The notes: generated from the sequence alone by a model not told the origin. 64,000 bases of DNA from Eumeta japonica (GCA_005406025.1 BGZK01001463.1:1-64000); one strand, 5' to 3'. Counted from the stretch's first letter, positions 1 through 12,319 are shown. Translations and numbers: made by a program.

Positions 1-353
1 AAATAAATTATCATTTCACAAACAGTGAGCGAAACATATATAAATGTGTATAATTAACTTTTATGATAATACTTTATTATTATACACGTTCTGCGTACGT
101 GTTTTATCTCAATAGTTTACATTCACTAGATATTCAAAGAGAAAATAAAATTATGTAAATCCATATGGATATTTTTGATAAATTGTGCTAATAAATTGAA
201 GTTTGTATTGTATAAATTATGCTATAAGTAAATTCAAGAACACAATAATAGAGATATTGAAAGAACGACATCAGCATACATTGATATTTCGTAACAGTTT
301 AAAGTATGTAGATTTAACGTCTACAAGCAGATTCAAAATTTTCAAAACATTAC
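1..353 (-). other. BicC: BicC intron 6, partial
   Basis: AT-rich sequence downstream of the exon 6 donor. I see no further KH-coding exon here, so the intron runs off the left edge. Confidence 0.7.
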
Positions 354-416
354 CTTTCCAATAATGTGAGAATGGTCCGTGTAACTGACGTCGATTTTCA
401 TCGTGACTCGATTGCT
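354..416 (-). CDS. BicC: BicC coding exon 6
   Basis: 63 bp, 21 codons, phase 0 at both ends (TTACAG|AG ... GGAAAG|GTAATG). Encodes residues 137-157, ending in HIIGK. The following exon should begin with GG to finish the GKGG (GXXG) RNA-binding loop; it lies left of base 1. This is the last coding exon visible. Confidence 0.93.
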
Positions 417-3221
417 CTGTAAGAAGGGAGAATAAGATTTACACTATTAATAAAAGCGTCAATGTACCCCGTTCAAGTTACTGAAACGATCTATTTGCGG
501 GTGCAGATACGTTTGTGGTCATTCGTGTGCTTGGCCATGACAAATCTGACTTTAGAAGATTGCCCATAATCAATCCACGGCTTTGTCATAAAATAAACAG
601 ATACATAATGTTCACTCCATAAAATATTTTATATTGTCATGCAAACATTGCCTCATGCGACAGAGCGAGCACAAGTGTTTGCAACAAATTATATGATTGC
701 TTCGTGTAAACCTCGTTATTATCCGACTGTGCGACATAAAAAGAGAGAAATATGTTTATCAGCCTATGTACATATGCATGCATGTTGCTTTGTGGCGCTC
801 TAGAATCAAAGGCGTGGGCCGATTGTGACGATTCTTGTGTCCACAAATTTGTCTTATTCTTGTATCACTAAAAAAATAACAGTGATCGAAATTCAATATG
901 GCGATCACCGGATGCCATATTGTGAAACAGACAAAAATGAAAATCGTCAAACTATGACAAGTGGGGTATCATTCAATAGGTCTTTGAAAACAATTTGGGA
1001 TCTTTAACGGTTTAAAATTGATTAGCTATCATTCTCAATTAAATTTTCAAAATCTATTATGAAATTGTGATAGAGTTCTTATATAATTATATAATAGGGC
1101 TTCTTAATGTGAAAAATAATTGTTATAGTACAATTCAATACAATTCTTAAAATCGTATGACCAATTCAGAATTTTACAGCTTTGAAAGGTAGCTTTAACG
1201 ACCGTTATACTTAAAGCGTTAATTAGTACAGTGAGACAAAAATTAAATAGCAATATATAAATAATCAAAAATAGCCACAATACTAATAATTAATAACAAT
1301 ACATCAGTAACAGAAATTTATCACGATTATTACAACGACACACATCTTTGAAACCGCTCGTGACAAGAAAACAATCTTAGAACATAGTTAAAGCAGAAAT
1401 AAAAAGTAATAAATAATAAATCAAATCTAATAATATATTAAATGTGATAAATATATGCAGTCGGAGTCATGTTCTCTTAGTTGCCACGATTCTTGCTACT
1501 ATGCCTCCATCTTTTTAGTTAAATTTAACGCAGTCGGCCGGTTTAAGGTATTTTTTTTAACTATTGTAACTGGTACGTTTCAGAATATCTAAGGATTACA
1601 AACAATGTACATCTATTTTCTTAAACGTCAGTCGTGTTTGAGTGTAGTGCAAGTAGAGTTAAAGCACTAGCCCGATGCTTAAATTTCATTCGCCGTTTTG
1701 CCCCCTTAAGGATCTCGTTACAAAAATCTTATTTATTTAGTTTCTACGTTTTAAAAAAGATCTAGTGTCCACATCTCATTGTATTAACGGTTTGGTAATT
1801 CGTTTCTATAAGACAGTCAACTTATTACATAAAAATATATTTATTAATATATCACAAAATATATCAACATGCATTAATATAACAACATATAATTATGACA
1901 AAATCAATTTGAATTCTCTCTTTAAAACTGGTTATCTCCTTAAATTATAGAGCTTTTGTGTGAAAGGTAAATTTTTTAGTTGAGAAAATGTGTCAATATT
2001 TTTTATACATCAATATTGACTTAAACAGTAAAACTATTAAAAGATTATTTATTACGATAAATTTTTGGAATAAAAGTTCAGTAAAAAATTCAGTATAAAA
2101 ATTAATAAGAAATTTTAATTAGTACGTAGTAGTAAGTTTGGATATAAACTTTATTACCAATTCCGTTAAACACTAACAGGTAATTTAATTTCCGAATTAT
2201 TTAATTATTATTTTAAAATATGTTTCATATTGTATTAATAAAAAACATAATATTTTTTTAAGACCTGAAATTATTACAAATAACAAATAAACTGGTCAAG
2301 TTCGAATAACATTCTCGCGGAAAGGGTTCCGTACTATAAATCATAGTATTGTGCCTTGATGAAATGAAACAACACATTTCATACAAAATTTATTTCCGCG
2401 ACAGTTTTGCTTTTTCCGTGAAAACTAAAGATTCACGATTTTCGTTTAAGTTTTTTTATAAATTACAGTGAGAAAAAATTGGGTTAGCAAAATGACAATA
2501 AAAGCTTTGTCAACATTTTATTGCTATTAAAGCGATATACTTCGCTTACGCACCAGAGCGATTTTTCTGCCGGCAACAAAACCTTTTATTGTCAAATATT
2601 TTATTGTCCTAGGAGCCAAAGAAAATAACTACTGTGACAGTTGTTTAAAATGATCTGATGAAGCGACGACGTCACTTTATCGGCATATCATTGTATGATA
2701 CGTTCCTATAACAATGTTATGTCAAACAGAATTAAATTGACAACGTGACAAAGTAATTTTCCGGAAATGACAATGCAGTATAGTGCGAGGGTGCAGGCTC
2801 GGCGCAGGCGCGGCCGCGATCTCATTTGCAAGGACTATAGGCGTATTGTGACGTTTTTAAAGTTTTAGTGTTTAAAAAATATTTTTCAAATTTTGCGTGT
2901 GTTTTTTACGTCGAGAGAAGTAAATATAAACACAAGTTAATAAGGTGTTCTTACTTTAAATAAAAAATAAATCTTGGCTGTACATGTTTTTCCAGGTGAC
3001 CTTAACACTTCCTGTATCAAATGTAGCGTCACTACAAGCATTGTTACCACCGTTAACCTTTTGTCTGCACGTTTCTCGCTGATGAGATAAATATATTTAT
3101 TATGCCTAAGCGCATCTAGTGAATGAATTTCCAAAAATAAATTATTGTATGAACTCGGTCAATACTTCTAGTTTGTGAAAATTTAATCTTTTTAAAATGC
3201 TATTTGTGTACAGTTTACTAG

Positions 3222-3290
<69 letters not shown>

Positions 3291-6200
3291 TGTAACAATA
3301 TTATAGATGTCTGTAGGTGTGTTTTAATTTCTGAATTTGAGCTTTTATATTTTTTCCTTCTATCATTAATATTCTGGAATACATTAATCCCATGTTCATT
3401 TTTTTTCTTAAATATTCTATTGCACGACTCATAATGCGAAGCATTAAGAAGTGCTCTACGAACGAATAATTTTTTTTCCTCAATTTCTTAACTTTTTTCA
3501 TCAATAACACGATTAATAATTCATGTAATTTTATTAACCTGTGCACTATTTGATAGATAATTTAATGAAGATTAATTCTATCACTGGTTCAAATCGATTT
3601 AACATAATACAATTAGAAAAAACTATCAAAATAGTCAAAAGAAATTTCCTGTCAATCAACACTTTTTCGTTCCGGACACGATAGCGAGCGTAAAAATTCA
3701 CTAATTTGATCCATTTTTTTTTTAATAGCTTGAGATCCACTGTCCGGAGATTGGTATTGAAAATGGTTAACTTGATTTATGTCGTTTTTTTTTATTGCAT
3801 ATTTTTAATATCGTTTTTAATTTCTTTATAAGATTCAAAATTTTTTATATTCATAAATAAAACAAACAATTTCTTTCATTTTAATATGATCCATGTTTAA
3901 TATGAATTATTAGTGAATAACATTATATAGTATCAGTAATTAATTACTGAGTACTTAGACATTAATAAAATTAATGTTAAATTTACAAAATTTTCTACGA
4001 CTTGTTGATTATTTTTCAATTTCAGGCAAGCTATTAATTTTTCATGCACCAGTTATAATTGTAAACATATAAATGAGTGAAATTCCAAACAATGAATACA
4101 TTTTCTTTACTTTAACTATAAGTTAAGGTAATTTATATTATATACCAGGCAAAAATTTTAAATAACCATTTTACCCTTAATTTATTTCTCATCTCAGTCT
4201 TTTTTGTCTTTTATGTGAAAGTTTAATAAATGTATAAAAAATACCTATAATCTTTTCTTAATTTGATTTTAGCCCAGTGATTCACTTAACGTGCACTTGT
4301 GATTTATGTAATCCGTCTTTACTATTATGAAACCGCAAAAATTCTTGAAAACAAGTTAGGGGACTGGTGACTTAGTTATACACTTACGCCTTCGTCTATA
4401 ATTCTCTGGACTTTTATTTTTTTGGCATGTATTTTTATACAGTTTGCCATGATTGTCAAAATTTTTTATATTTTGTTGATGATGAACTATTAAGGTATAT
4501 ATATATCTCACAGGCTAATAAACTTGCACCTCTCTAGTGGTCCTAAAACAATGCGTACAGCCTCCGAGGAATATCAATACCTTCATTGTACACCATCAAG
4601 AAAATATAAGGGTTAAGTTAGGCAATGTAACTATTCTGAAGTATTGCTATAGTGGAAAAACAAAAATTGACAATAAAAACCTAGCGCTAGAGGCTATGTG
4701 CTATAAACGGTTCGCTAGTATTAAAATTTTATGGCCATCGTAGCTATAACGCTCAGTGTACCAGTGAGGCTTTATATGCCATGTTTTTTTTTTTTTAATT
4801 TCATGATCAGGTTTCGGAGATATAGTAGAAGGGTCGATTTTCGAATATTTTCTTTAATATCTTCTAAAACATAAATTTTAGGAAAACAAAAAATGCGTGC
4901 ACTTGGCTAAAGCAAGTCATATTTTTACTATTTGAAACCATAATAATTCGTGAACTAATTGTAATTGTAATGCTTAAATTGAATATTCTATTCTGCTTAA
5001 CTATATCTGCATTTCCAAAATTTACATTAGATTACATTTACTAATGAGAGATTTACATAATTTATGATAATTTACAGTCATCTTTTCAGGTAGTAAATTT
5101 AGAAAATTCTAAAAAACATTGTTATGTAATGGTATATAAAGATATAGCGCAAATGAATTATCAGATCACATCGCAGAAATGCAGCAACTTATCATTAATA
5201 CTTTTTTATTAAAAGCGCAACAACCATGTAGAATAAGCAAAGCCACATGCACTCTGTAAGGACCACATAAAATGCAATAGACATATGCATTGCAAAGTTG
5301 CACAAATGGAGTACTCAATTGCCCCTGATATGCCTTTAAGCCGCTGGAGGCCGTCGAATTTTCCTGAACTGATCAGAGCCATCTGCGTTTCGAATGTGTC
5401 TATGAAATCGAGATAAAAGGAAGTATCTAGATTGAACCAACTCGTGCTTTGATCTCAAGTTGATAAAATCTAACAGGAGAATTTTCACGAATATTCCTTT
5501 ACGAATGTAAAACGAGTTTTAAGTTACTAATGTTACATATATCTAACTTAAAAAAAAATTATTAGCAGCGAACGTATATTATTAGCAGTAAAAGGTTTGT
5601 AACAGTTTTCTTTAACGATTCCGTGTAACGACTGGAAAGAATATTATATTAATTTTTTAAGGTATTCAATTATTTCAGTGAACTCATGGAAATCGAATCA
5701 TGTATACAACTGTTATAAAAAAAAAAACTTTGAAGCGAACTCACCCTAGTGTCCAGCACCTGCATAATACTTTCGCGGGCCAGTCGCACATCTTCGGGGC
5801 GGCCGGCGACCCGCACGTGGGGATCTGGTGATGTCGCCAAATTTATAAGAAACAAAAATTCGTATTTTAAACACTTAGTATTTTGTTTTCTACTACTTTA
5901 GTTAGACACCATCTAGATCTAATAAACAACAACGAGAGTTTAAATGTAAATTTATGCGTGTTTTGGCAATGCGAAGTTATAAAAACAACTCATAAAATAC
6001 ACCGAAAAAGGTAGCATAGACTTTTTGCTTCGTCACGTCGCGTACGTGTTTTTGTTTCGAGGAAAAAAAATTCTAATAACACACAGAAAGAAGTACAACA
6101 AAAACGCACCAATAAGATATCTTATTAGAGCAACACGATATTTGTCCAAGCGGGGGACGTCCAATTCGCTAACAACCATTTTGACAAAACCATGCCAACT

Positions 6201-8802
6201 AGTACGGAACGCAGACATCAAATGGTGAATTCTTCTAAGAATTCGCCCCCTCGCCCCTCAGACCCCGCAATGGCGCCACCTTGACGGCCGGCAATAAGTC
6301 GCGTGATTTTTAAAATGACGGTTACTGTTTTAAAATTTCAGGGCTGTGTTGCACCTTGATTTAATACTAATACATGTATATTTTTTTCGTGTACGTGACG
6401 GACGACAGAACAAACGAAATGAAACTATATATATCTGTAGCATATTAAAGTATGTAGTCTGCTATGCATATATCGTTTGTACATAGCATACATGTACAAA
6501 CGATATGTAGTAGTTATTTGGTTGGGGATTTATTAGAGCAGGTTTTTAAATGGCCGTCTGTTTAATGGAAAATAATTTGGTTCAGAAAGCTGAAAAAAAA
6601 AAGCTTATTATAGTAATTAGTGACGACTGTAGCAATTTTTTAAAATGATAAATTCAACAAGAAAGCTGTACTAAAACAATTGAATAAAAATAGGCCTCAA
6701 GTTGAAATGGGACGTATTAAGGAATTTAGAAACGCAAACATCATCTAAAGAACAAAAGTAAAATCACTAAATAACACGCAAGTAAAAAATATCTATGATA
6801 GTTAAACAATAATCTACTTCGTGTTATAAAAGTACTGGATTGCTAAATAAAAAAAATATGTAATGAGTTTCGTATTATGAATGTACATAATACAATTTTA
6901 TTATAGTAATTTTTAATAATATAAATGAATTTCATACAAAAATTGATAATAAACAGTACCATCTAATATCTAATGTGGTAGAAGGAAACGCATGTTGAAA
7001 TAAAACTGACGGATTGTCAAATTAATTCGAACTGTAAAATGGTTGAATAATTTTACAAGCCCAATAAAGAAATTTTACAACTTTTTACAAGTTAAATCTA
7101 CTCCTTGAAAAACTTATGCTATGACGGCATATATTTTCGTTACCTATTAGCTTTCCCTCCGCGGAATCGTCCGCGTGGATATAAATGTATACATCCACCT
7201 GTAGTACTCATCGATCACATTGTCAATCTCAACTTAGATCTCGCTCTCAATTTTGGTCCCGGTTCCACAATCTATTTCGATCCTAGTCCCGTCTTCAATT
7301 TCAATTTCGGTCGCGGCTCTCACTTTTGCTCCCTGTAACGCTTTTCATATCGATTTCGCTACTAGTCACAATTCCGGTTGAGGTGAACTCAAAGTAAAAA
7401 AGCTAGTATCAAAATAAACTATAGTCTTCATTATTCGAATATAGTGTAGCTTTCTATGGGCGAATGAATATTTGAAATCGGTGTAGGAATTCGGTTAAAT
7501 AATTCGATTCGCGGTTGAAATTGGGGATAAACTCTAGTTAATATATTAAAATACGTTCGTATTCGAATACAACATCATGTACAAATTTCAAAGTAATCTG
7601 TGAACTACAATTGGGAATAAGATTTTGTACAAATTAACATTTTCATTTTTATTGATATAAATTCAAATATGTTTTAGTGTATGATTATTTCGATGCGGTT
7701 TTTGAAGACCGAATTGACATTTTCCAACAAAACGGAAATAAAATTTCCTGTTACGACAATCGACCCACATGTAACGTTCTGTTGATTAAACATACTTACA
7801 AGTTTACCGACGTTGCTGTTTGCGTCGGCGTTTGTTTTGGGAGATTTAGTGTTCGTCGATCAAAAAGAAAAATACGTTTAAAATTACATTAGCTACGGTA
7901 CGGTGTGCGTATGAAATAATAAAAAAAAAAGGTTTAAATACCTTTTTTTGAGCGTGCGCCGATTTTTAATCTCGCGGGCCAGTTTATGAGCGTTCCAGTC
8001 TCGCTCATAATCTGCAACATGTGAAATAGGTTAATAACGTATTCACAGTGATTGTACGTCGTGCATAAATAAGTGGATACTCACACGATGAAAAAAATAT
8101 TGAGCGGTTTGGTTTTCTTCGAGGTTATCTGAAAGAATTGTTAAGTACATCGTTATATTTATATTCGAATCGACAGTTTGATGTGTTACGTTTAAAAACA
8201 ATGCACACGCAACTTATAACTGTGCAAGCGCATTAAATAGATTGACGTGTAATCTTTTTACGTAAAACATTCGTCCGATGTTCTACCCTCTTAATGAAAA
8301 ATCTCCTTACATTTTATGAATTCTTACTTACATCATATATGGTTGATATTAGGTTAATTGTACAACATAGTTCACAACTTTAAAGTCTTTAAAGAAGCAA
8401 GCAGCATTTAAATATATTCGACATTATTAAATTATGTTTTAGACTAAATCACATTTTCACTCCTAAAATTATGTAATATGAATGTAGATATCCTTATTGG
8501 ATTATAAAAAAAAAATACCTGCAAGCATATTTTCAAGGCGCCGCCTGTCAACACGAAATCTTTCCTGATAAACATCCTCAGGATTGCTTAATCCAAGAAT
8601 AATGGCTAGTTTCTGTAGGTCTTCAGCCGATGTTACAGAATTGCTGGTCCCGCTTTCAGAAGCCTTTCGTAATTTATGCATTATTGAATTTAATGACAAA
8701 GCAACATTAATGATAATAACTTAGTCAACTTACCTCGCTTTGAGCGTCCTTTTCGCCTAATTTAAATTCCGACAAATGAGTTTTGTTCGCTAGTAATGCC
8801 AT
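354..8802 (-). CDS. BicC: Bicaudal-C RNA-binding protein, 5' six coding exons (gene continues left of window)
   Basis: Spliced gene model: join of 8734-8802, 8519-8663, 8085-8128, 7942-8011, 5745-5824 and 354-416 on the minus strand. All introns are GT-AG and phases agree, giving 157 codons without a stop. Recognised from conserved BicC/BICC1 blocks: ERFRVDRRRLE (residues ~60-70), a tryptophan-containing block ending LKIGARSKKDPHVRV (~101-115), GRPEDV and IMQVLDTR (~117-136), then SNRVTMKIDVSYTDHSHIIG (137-156). Family knowledge: BicC proteins bind mRNAs through KH domains, recruit CCR4-NOT deadenylase and end in a SAM domain; in Drosophila they act in oogenesis. Residues ~60-136 match the KH-like region and 137-157 begin the next KH domain, so most of the RNA-binding region and the SAM domain are outside the window. 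Introns 1 to 5 are 70, 390, 73, 2117 and 5328 bp. Confidence 0.93.
2493..2594. mobile_element. 102-bp MITE-like element with 12-bp perfect TIRs
   Basis: Begins TGACAATAAAAG and ends CTTTTATTGTCA, a perfect 12-bp inverted repeat; similarity extends imperfectly inward for about 10 more bases. No coding capacity. I could not identify a clear target-site duplication, so the superfamily is unassigned. Confidence 0.5.
2780..2825. promoter_or_regulatory. GC-rich island with NRF1-like decamer in BicC intron 5
   Basis: A compact GC-rich patch inside an AT-rich intron. It contains GCGCAGGCGC (2802-2811), the reverse complement of the decamer repeated at 10469 and 10508, followed by a GCGGCCGC palindrome. 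It could be an internal promoter or enhancer of BicC; this is inference from motif and composition only. Confidence 0.3.
3226..3287. repeat. (AT)n microsatellite
   Basis: About 31 uninterrupted AT dinucleotides within BicC intron 5. Confidence 0.95.
5745..5824 (-). CDS. BicC: BicC coding exon 5
   Basis: 80 bp encoding (D)PHVRVAGRPEDV and then RESIMQVLDTR (residues 110-136), the most conserved piece of this KH-like domain. Acceptor CACCAG|AT, donor ACTAGG|GTGAGT. The exon is locally GC-rich (19 of 26 complete codons end in G or C) within AT-rich introns. Confidence 0.95.
6470..6506. repeat. 15-bp perfect inverted repeat (hairpin, 7-nt loop)
   Basis: ATATCGTTTGTACAT (6470-6484), 7-base loop AGCATAC, then its exact reverse complement (6492-6506). 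Confidence 0.85.
7211..7406. repeat. Degenerate minisatellite next to a Helitron-like 3' end
   Basis: From about 7211 to 7335 the plus strand is a decayed array of short units of the type TTCGRTCCYG / TCAATTTC. It is followed at 7376-7406 by a small stem-loop (TTGAG-5 nt-CTCAA) and AAAAAAGCTAG before a T, the form of a Helitron 3' end (hairpin, then CTRR, inserted before T). The open frame across it is a by-product of the repeat. Confidence 0.45.
7942..8011 (-). CDS. BicC: BicC coding exon 4
   Basis: 70 bp encoding IMSETGTLINWPARLKIGAR (residues 87-106) and then SKK plus a split Asp. Equivalent to the BICC1 segment with the conserved W-P and LKIGA(K/R)SKKDPH motifs. Acceptor GCAG|AT, donor AAAAAAG|GTATTT. 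Confidence 0.93.
8085..8128 (-). CDS. BicC: BicC coding exon 3 (44-bp micro-exon)
   Basis: 44 bp between TTTCAG and GTGAGT. It restores frame exactly between exons 2 and 4 and supplies residues 72-86 (ending AQYFFHR), matching the length of the linker before the IMSETG block in BICC1-type proteins. Joining exon 2 directly to exon 4 puts exon 4 in the wrong frame, so this exon is required. Confidence 0.88.
8519..8663 (-). CDS. BicC: BicC coding exon 2
   Basis: 145 bp, residues 24-71 plus the first base of codon 72. Contains the motif YQERFRVDRRRLENML, diagnostic of BicC just before its first KH-like fold. Acceptor ACGAAAG|GC (8664-8665), donor CAG|GTATTT. The serine/threonine-rich start is variable in the family. 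Only about a third of its codons end in G or C, unlike exon 5 of the same gene. Confidence 0.92.
8734..8802 (-). CDS. BicC: BicC coding exon 1 (start codon)
   Basis: Starts at the ATG whose first base is 8802 and encodes 23 residues beginning MALLANKTHL, ending in phase 0 at GCGAG|GTAAGT. An in-frame TAA lies 12 bases upstream of the ATG, so this is the start unless an upstream splice acceptor intervenes. The N-terminal stretch is poorly conserved in the family, so support comes from splicing and phase rather than similarity. No untranslated first exon could be fixed. Confidence 0.75.
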
Positions 8803-9257
8803 AATGTATGTTTAAAGGGCTAGGTCTATTCGAATGTCAGAACAATTCAACGGATAACACAACCCTATCATCCAATTCATTATCAGGACATGACGTTCAT
8901 TTTTGATAGATAATAGATAAACATTTGGAAAATTTAAGAAAAGTTAAGAACACCAGAGCAACTTCACTGACTAATTTTTTCGACTCGAATGAACTTAGTC
9001 GTATTGAAAAATGTAACATTACTTTTATTCTGAGGGTAGTCTTTAAAAAAAATGTAGCCCGCTTGATTAATTTTTTTTTGAACGATGCGTCCCTAACTTC
9101 ACGCAGCGTCGCGGATGCGACGCCATTACGTTGGATGTCTCGCTTAGCCGGGCAAGTGTGTAACGTCAGCATTGAGGGTGCCGTATTTAAACTTAAAATA
9201 AAACAGATCATTATCTGTGTGCAATTAATCATTTGTTCGTTGGTCCGCTTGTGTGAG

Positions 9258-9400
9258 GGTATCAAATTAAAATTAAAATTCAAAATATCTTTATTTCATA
9301 AGTTACAAAATAACAAATTGAAATACGTCGAATCGTGTATTGAGGCACACTAGCCAAGTTGAGAACTAAACTAATATTCTTATTAATATATATTTATATA
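9258..9400 (-). mobile_element. Possible 3' tail of a non-LTR retrotransposon
   Basis: Read on the minus strand, the segment ends TGAAATAAAGATATTTTGAA followed by short TTTTAA-type repeats, the kind of polyadenylation-signal-plus-tail seen at 3' ends of lepidopteran CR1/Jockey-type LINEs. No reverse-transcriptase coding remains. Assignment is from pattern memory and is weak. Confidence 0.3.
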
Positions 9401-10439
9401 AATAATATATTTAGATCATCCATTAAAAGCAATATGCGACTGCAACACATGATTATCCAAAATGCAAAATTTTGCACTATAGATTTTATGGACTCTTAAC
9501 ACCCGCTGAGTGTTTGAATGGGGTTTTAACTATATAGTATTAGATGAAGGTGTAAGTTTATCAAAAGTGCTCTATCACTTTTAAAAGCTGAGTTTAAAAA
9601 GAAATATTGTTTTGTAAGATATATAGGAATAAGTGCATAAGTGGTGAAAGTTTAATGAAAAGACTATAATTCACTGCCGCTTTTCTCATGTATTTAAATA
9701 TAACGAGCATAAAGGATAAATTAATATTATTTAAAATCATATATTGGAGACAAGAAATTTATTTTACAGCATATAAACAAATGAATACATTTAAAGTTTC
9801 GAAAAGTTTCTTGAAATTGACATAATAAATGTTCCAATATTAACAATGACTTTTCACTATTTATTGAGCAATAAAATTTATCATAACTAGTTAAGTTATG
9901 ATAAAAAAAAAAAAGAAAACTGTACAAACAATATAATTATAAACATATATAAGTATACTTAAAACTTATTTTGTACTTAAATACTTCTATATTCTACAGA
10001 GCTGCGAGCGGTGGCAAAGTAAATCTAATTCAATACAACTTTTTAATTTTGAACATTATGACTCGACAGTCAATTTTCTAGGGTTTAAAGTATACGTGTC
10101 TATCAATACTTCCTTTTATTAACTCACACCTATAATGCAATATACTATATTAAGTAAATTATATCTGTAAAATAAGTATGTTATTCCATATTTTTAATCA
10201 TTTCATGTTCCATTGCGCGATCGAATCGTATTGTAATTCAACGTCAATATATAGTTATCCACTTTTCAACATTGTAAATAAAATTAGGTAAGAAGTCTAA
10301 TCGGATTCTAAGAACTTATAAAAAAGTTTAATGTCGTGTTTCTATTTAACCCCAGCGATATTTATCCCATCAAGCTTGGTTTTCCCTGAAGTGTAACAAA
10401 GTTGCGAGCAATTTCACATTACTAGGGGGCTCGGCTAAA

Positions 10440-10545
10440 AACAGCCAATGGCGTGCGCGGACGGCCGCGCGCCTGCGCGCCGCGTTGCCGGCATCACCGA
10501 CATCTCGGCGCCTGCGCATAATCTGGCATAGCGGCGCCTGCGTTT
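10440..10545. promoter_or_regulatory. GC island with CCAAT box and three GCGCCTGCG repeats
   Basis: A sharp GC peak in AT-rich DNA. Carries AGCCAATGG (10443-10451) and GCGCCTGCG at 10469, 10508 and 10534, two of them extending to GCGCCTGCGC. The repeats resemble NRF1/Ewg-type sites (family knowledge: YGCGCAYGCGCR). It lies 1.6 kb upstream of the BicC start codon, so it is a candidate BicC promoter; not proven. Confidence 0.4.
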
Positions 10546-12319
10546 CTCAGAACCCGATCGATCGATATTTTTTTGGTCCCCAGAAGAACTCGCTTACATC
10601 CGTTTGTTTTTTATTTTCATTTTGTGCATGTTTTTGCAATTCTGTTTCACTAATCACGTGCCTTTTAAAATCATAAAAACTGGAATGGATCGTTGATTGA
10701 CGTGTACCTGTTTTTGCTATCGATGATTTTTATCTGGGGCAATAAGTACTTGTATTTGATAGTGTACACAGCGGCAGAGTACTTCCTTACGGAGCTCAGA
10801 ATAAAAAAAAAACTAAAAACTACAAAATTTATCCATGGGTTTAATGGTCAAGGACATTTTAAAGTTACCTATGCACAATTTTAAAATGCATAACGTTCCA
10901 ACAGATGTGGATAAATCTGTATTTATGTGGATAACCATACATTATAGATGTAGATAAACTATATTAGATACAAGAAATTATTATACAAACAATTTATTAC
11001 TGTACAGTAGTTGCAATGTAAGATTACAAAAATTGACATTTCATCAGATGTCGATGTTTTGAGAACATAGTAAGCTTTTCTGACGATTTTCCGAGGGATA
11101 TCGGTGTATGTACGTGCACCTTACGAATTTATAGTTAATATCTATCGAGCGAACTTACCGTTTGCAGTCGGCCTTGGCATTGAAAAGGACTTGATAGAAA
11201 TTAGATTTCTTGATAGAAATTGCAAAATTTGACATCAATCGATTTTGTAGATTATGAGAAATCTTAAAAGAGCTTGGCAAAGAATTTTAATTAATTTCTA
11301 CACTCTTAAACCTATACATTTTAAAATCTGATCAATCTTATTCTTAATAAAACTGCGTTGAATGTTGTAAATTTGACTGAAATCGCTTCGTTTCTTCAAG
11401 ATTTTTAAAATAACATCGATTATTGCACTTATAAAGCTGCATCGAACGTTGCAAGTCGTATTTCAAGCGATTTAATTAAATAAAAAAGAGATTAAAAACA
11501 ACTCATTATAACTTTTAAGCTTCTATACCGTTCGATTTTTAGAATTTAAATACTTTTTAATTACAATTATGTCATTTTTTATGCTTTTCATAATTTTGAA
11601 AAACAACGCTGGTAATTTTGAGGTCAAAAATCTAAGCGATAATGTTTTTAAGCTTTTCAAATTCGAAACATTATCTGTTGATCAAAACAATGCGAACAGT
11701 TTTGGCCTGACCTGGAAGGTTAATAATTGCCGAGACCCTTTTAATTTTAAATATTTGTACTTTTATTCCATAAATATGAGTTTGTATCAAAACTTTTACC
11801 TTGTTTGTTTATTTATAAAGATTATTTATATTTGACATATTTATTTTTTATTTCTCTACCGACTTGACGACAAACAAGAGTTTCTTAACTAGCTTAAACG
11901 TTGAATCGGAGAAATTTAATTTCATATATTTAGCTTAGAATTAATGCTAGCTACAACATCTATGTACAAGCCATAACAATATTAAGTACCATTCGTTTCG
12001 ACAGCTTAACCTTTATTGTCCTCGCATTACGTATGAAAATAAACAATAAAATTAATCTTCCACTTTCGCCATCGTTTACGTACGGTGTTAATTGAGATAC
12101 CTAAAGTGGTCGCCTCCGTATAAACCAACGTCAGTCACAATTCGTATTAATTGCTGGCGTTGACTTCTTATTGCCGTTCGAAGCGTTCGCGTTTCCGATG
12201 CGTATAACGTACCGCGTAGCGTTTTCGTTCAATGTAATGTTTATTTAATTCCAATCAAGGTTCCCTATGACGCGTGTGCGTTTGCAAAATGGACGCCCCT
12301 TTGAAAATCAATTTGGTGA

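Larger units (their letters stand above)
417..5744 (-). other. BicC: BicC intron 5 (5.3 kb)
   Basis: AT-rich intron with no additional coding exon that I recognise. It holds a short MITE (2493-2594), one GC-rich spot (2780-2825) and an (AT)n microsatellite (3226-3287). Two short minus-strand ORFs at 3301-3740 are AT-biased and match nothing I know. Confidence 0.75.
5825..7941 (-). other. BicC: BicC intron 4 (2.1 kb)
   Basis: AT-rich; includes a 15-bp perfect hairpin (6470-6506) and a degenerate pyrimidine-rich minisatellite with a Helitron-like terminus (7211-7406). No extra exon recognised. Confidence 0.75.
8803..12319. other. Region upstream of BicC start codon
   Basis: No intact gene recognised. 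Two overlapping ORFs of 128 and 142 codons at 8897-9353 lie on opposite strands with no family resemblance. A palindrome GCGTCGC-GGAT-GCGACGC lies near 9107-9124. A LINE-like tail (9258-9400), a GC island (10440-10545) and a minus-strand AACG|GTAAGT donor-like site at 11159 are the only notable features. The BicC promoter or an untranslated first exon probably lies in this stretch. Confidence 0.6.

Noticed and set aside
3301..3740. Two adjacent lysine/isoleucine-rich minus-strand ORFs
   Set aside because: AT-driven composition and frame breaks; no transposase or other motif could be recognised.
8897..9353. Overlapping 128- and 142-codon ORFs on opposite strands upstream of BicC
   Set aside because: They shadow each other, have no recognisable domain, and the region includes a LINE-like tail.
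12267..12315. Alternative SLC17 start exon (ATG at 12267, donor TTTG|GTGAGT, phase 1)
   Set aside because: Phase and donor fit, but the exon at 23134 fits equally well, has a better start context, and has its own acceptor showing it is an internal exon near the start. The translation at 12267 shows no family resemblance.
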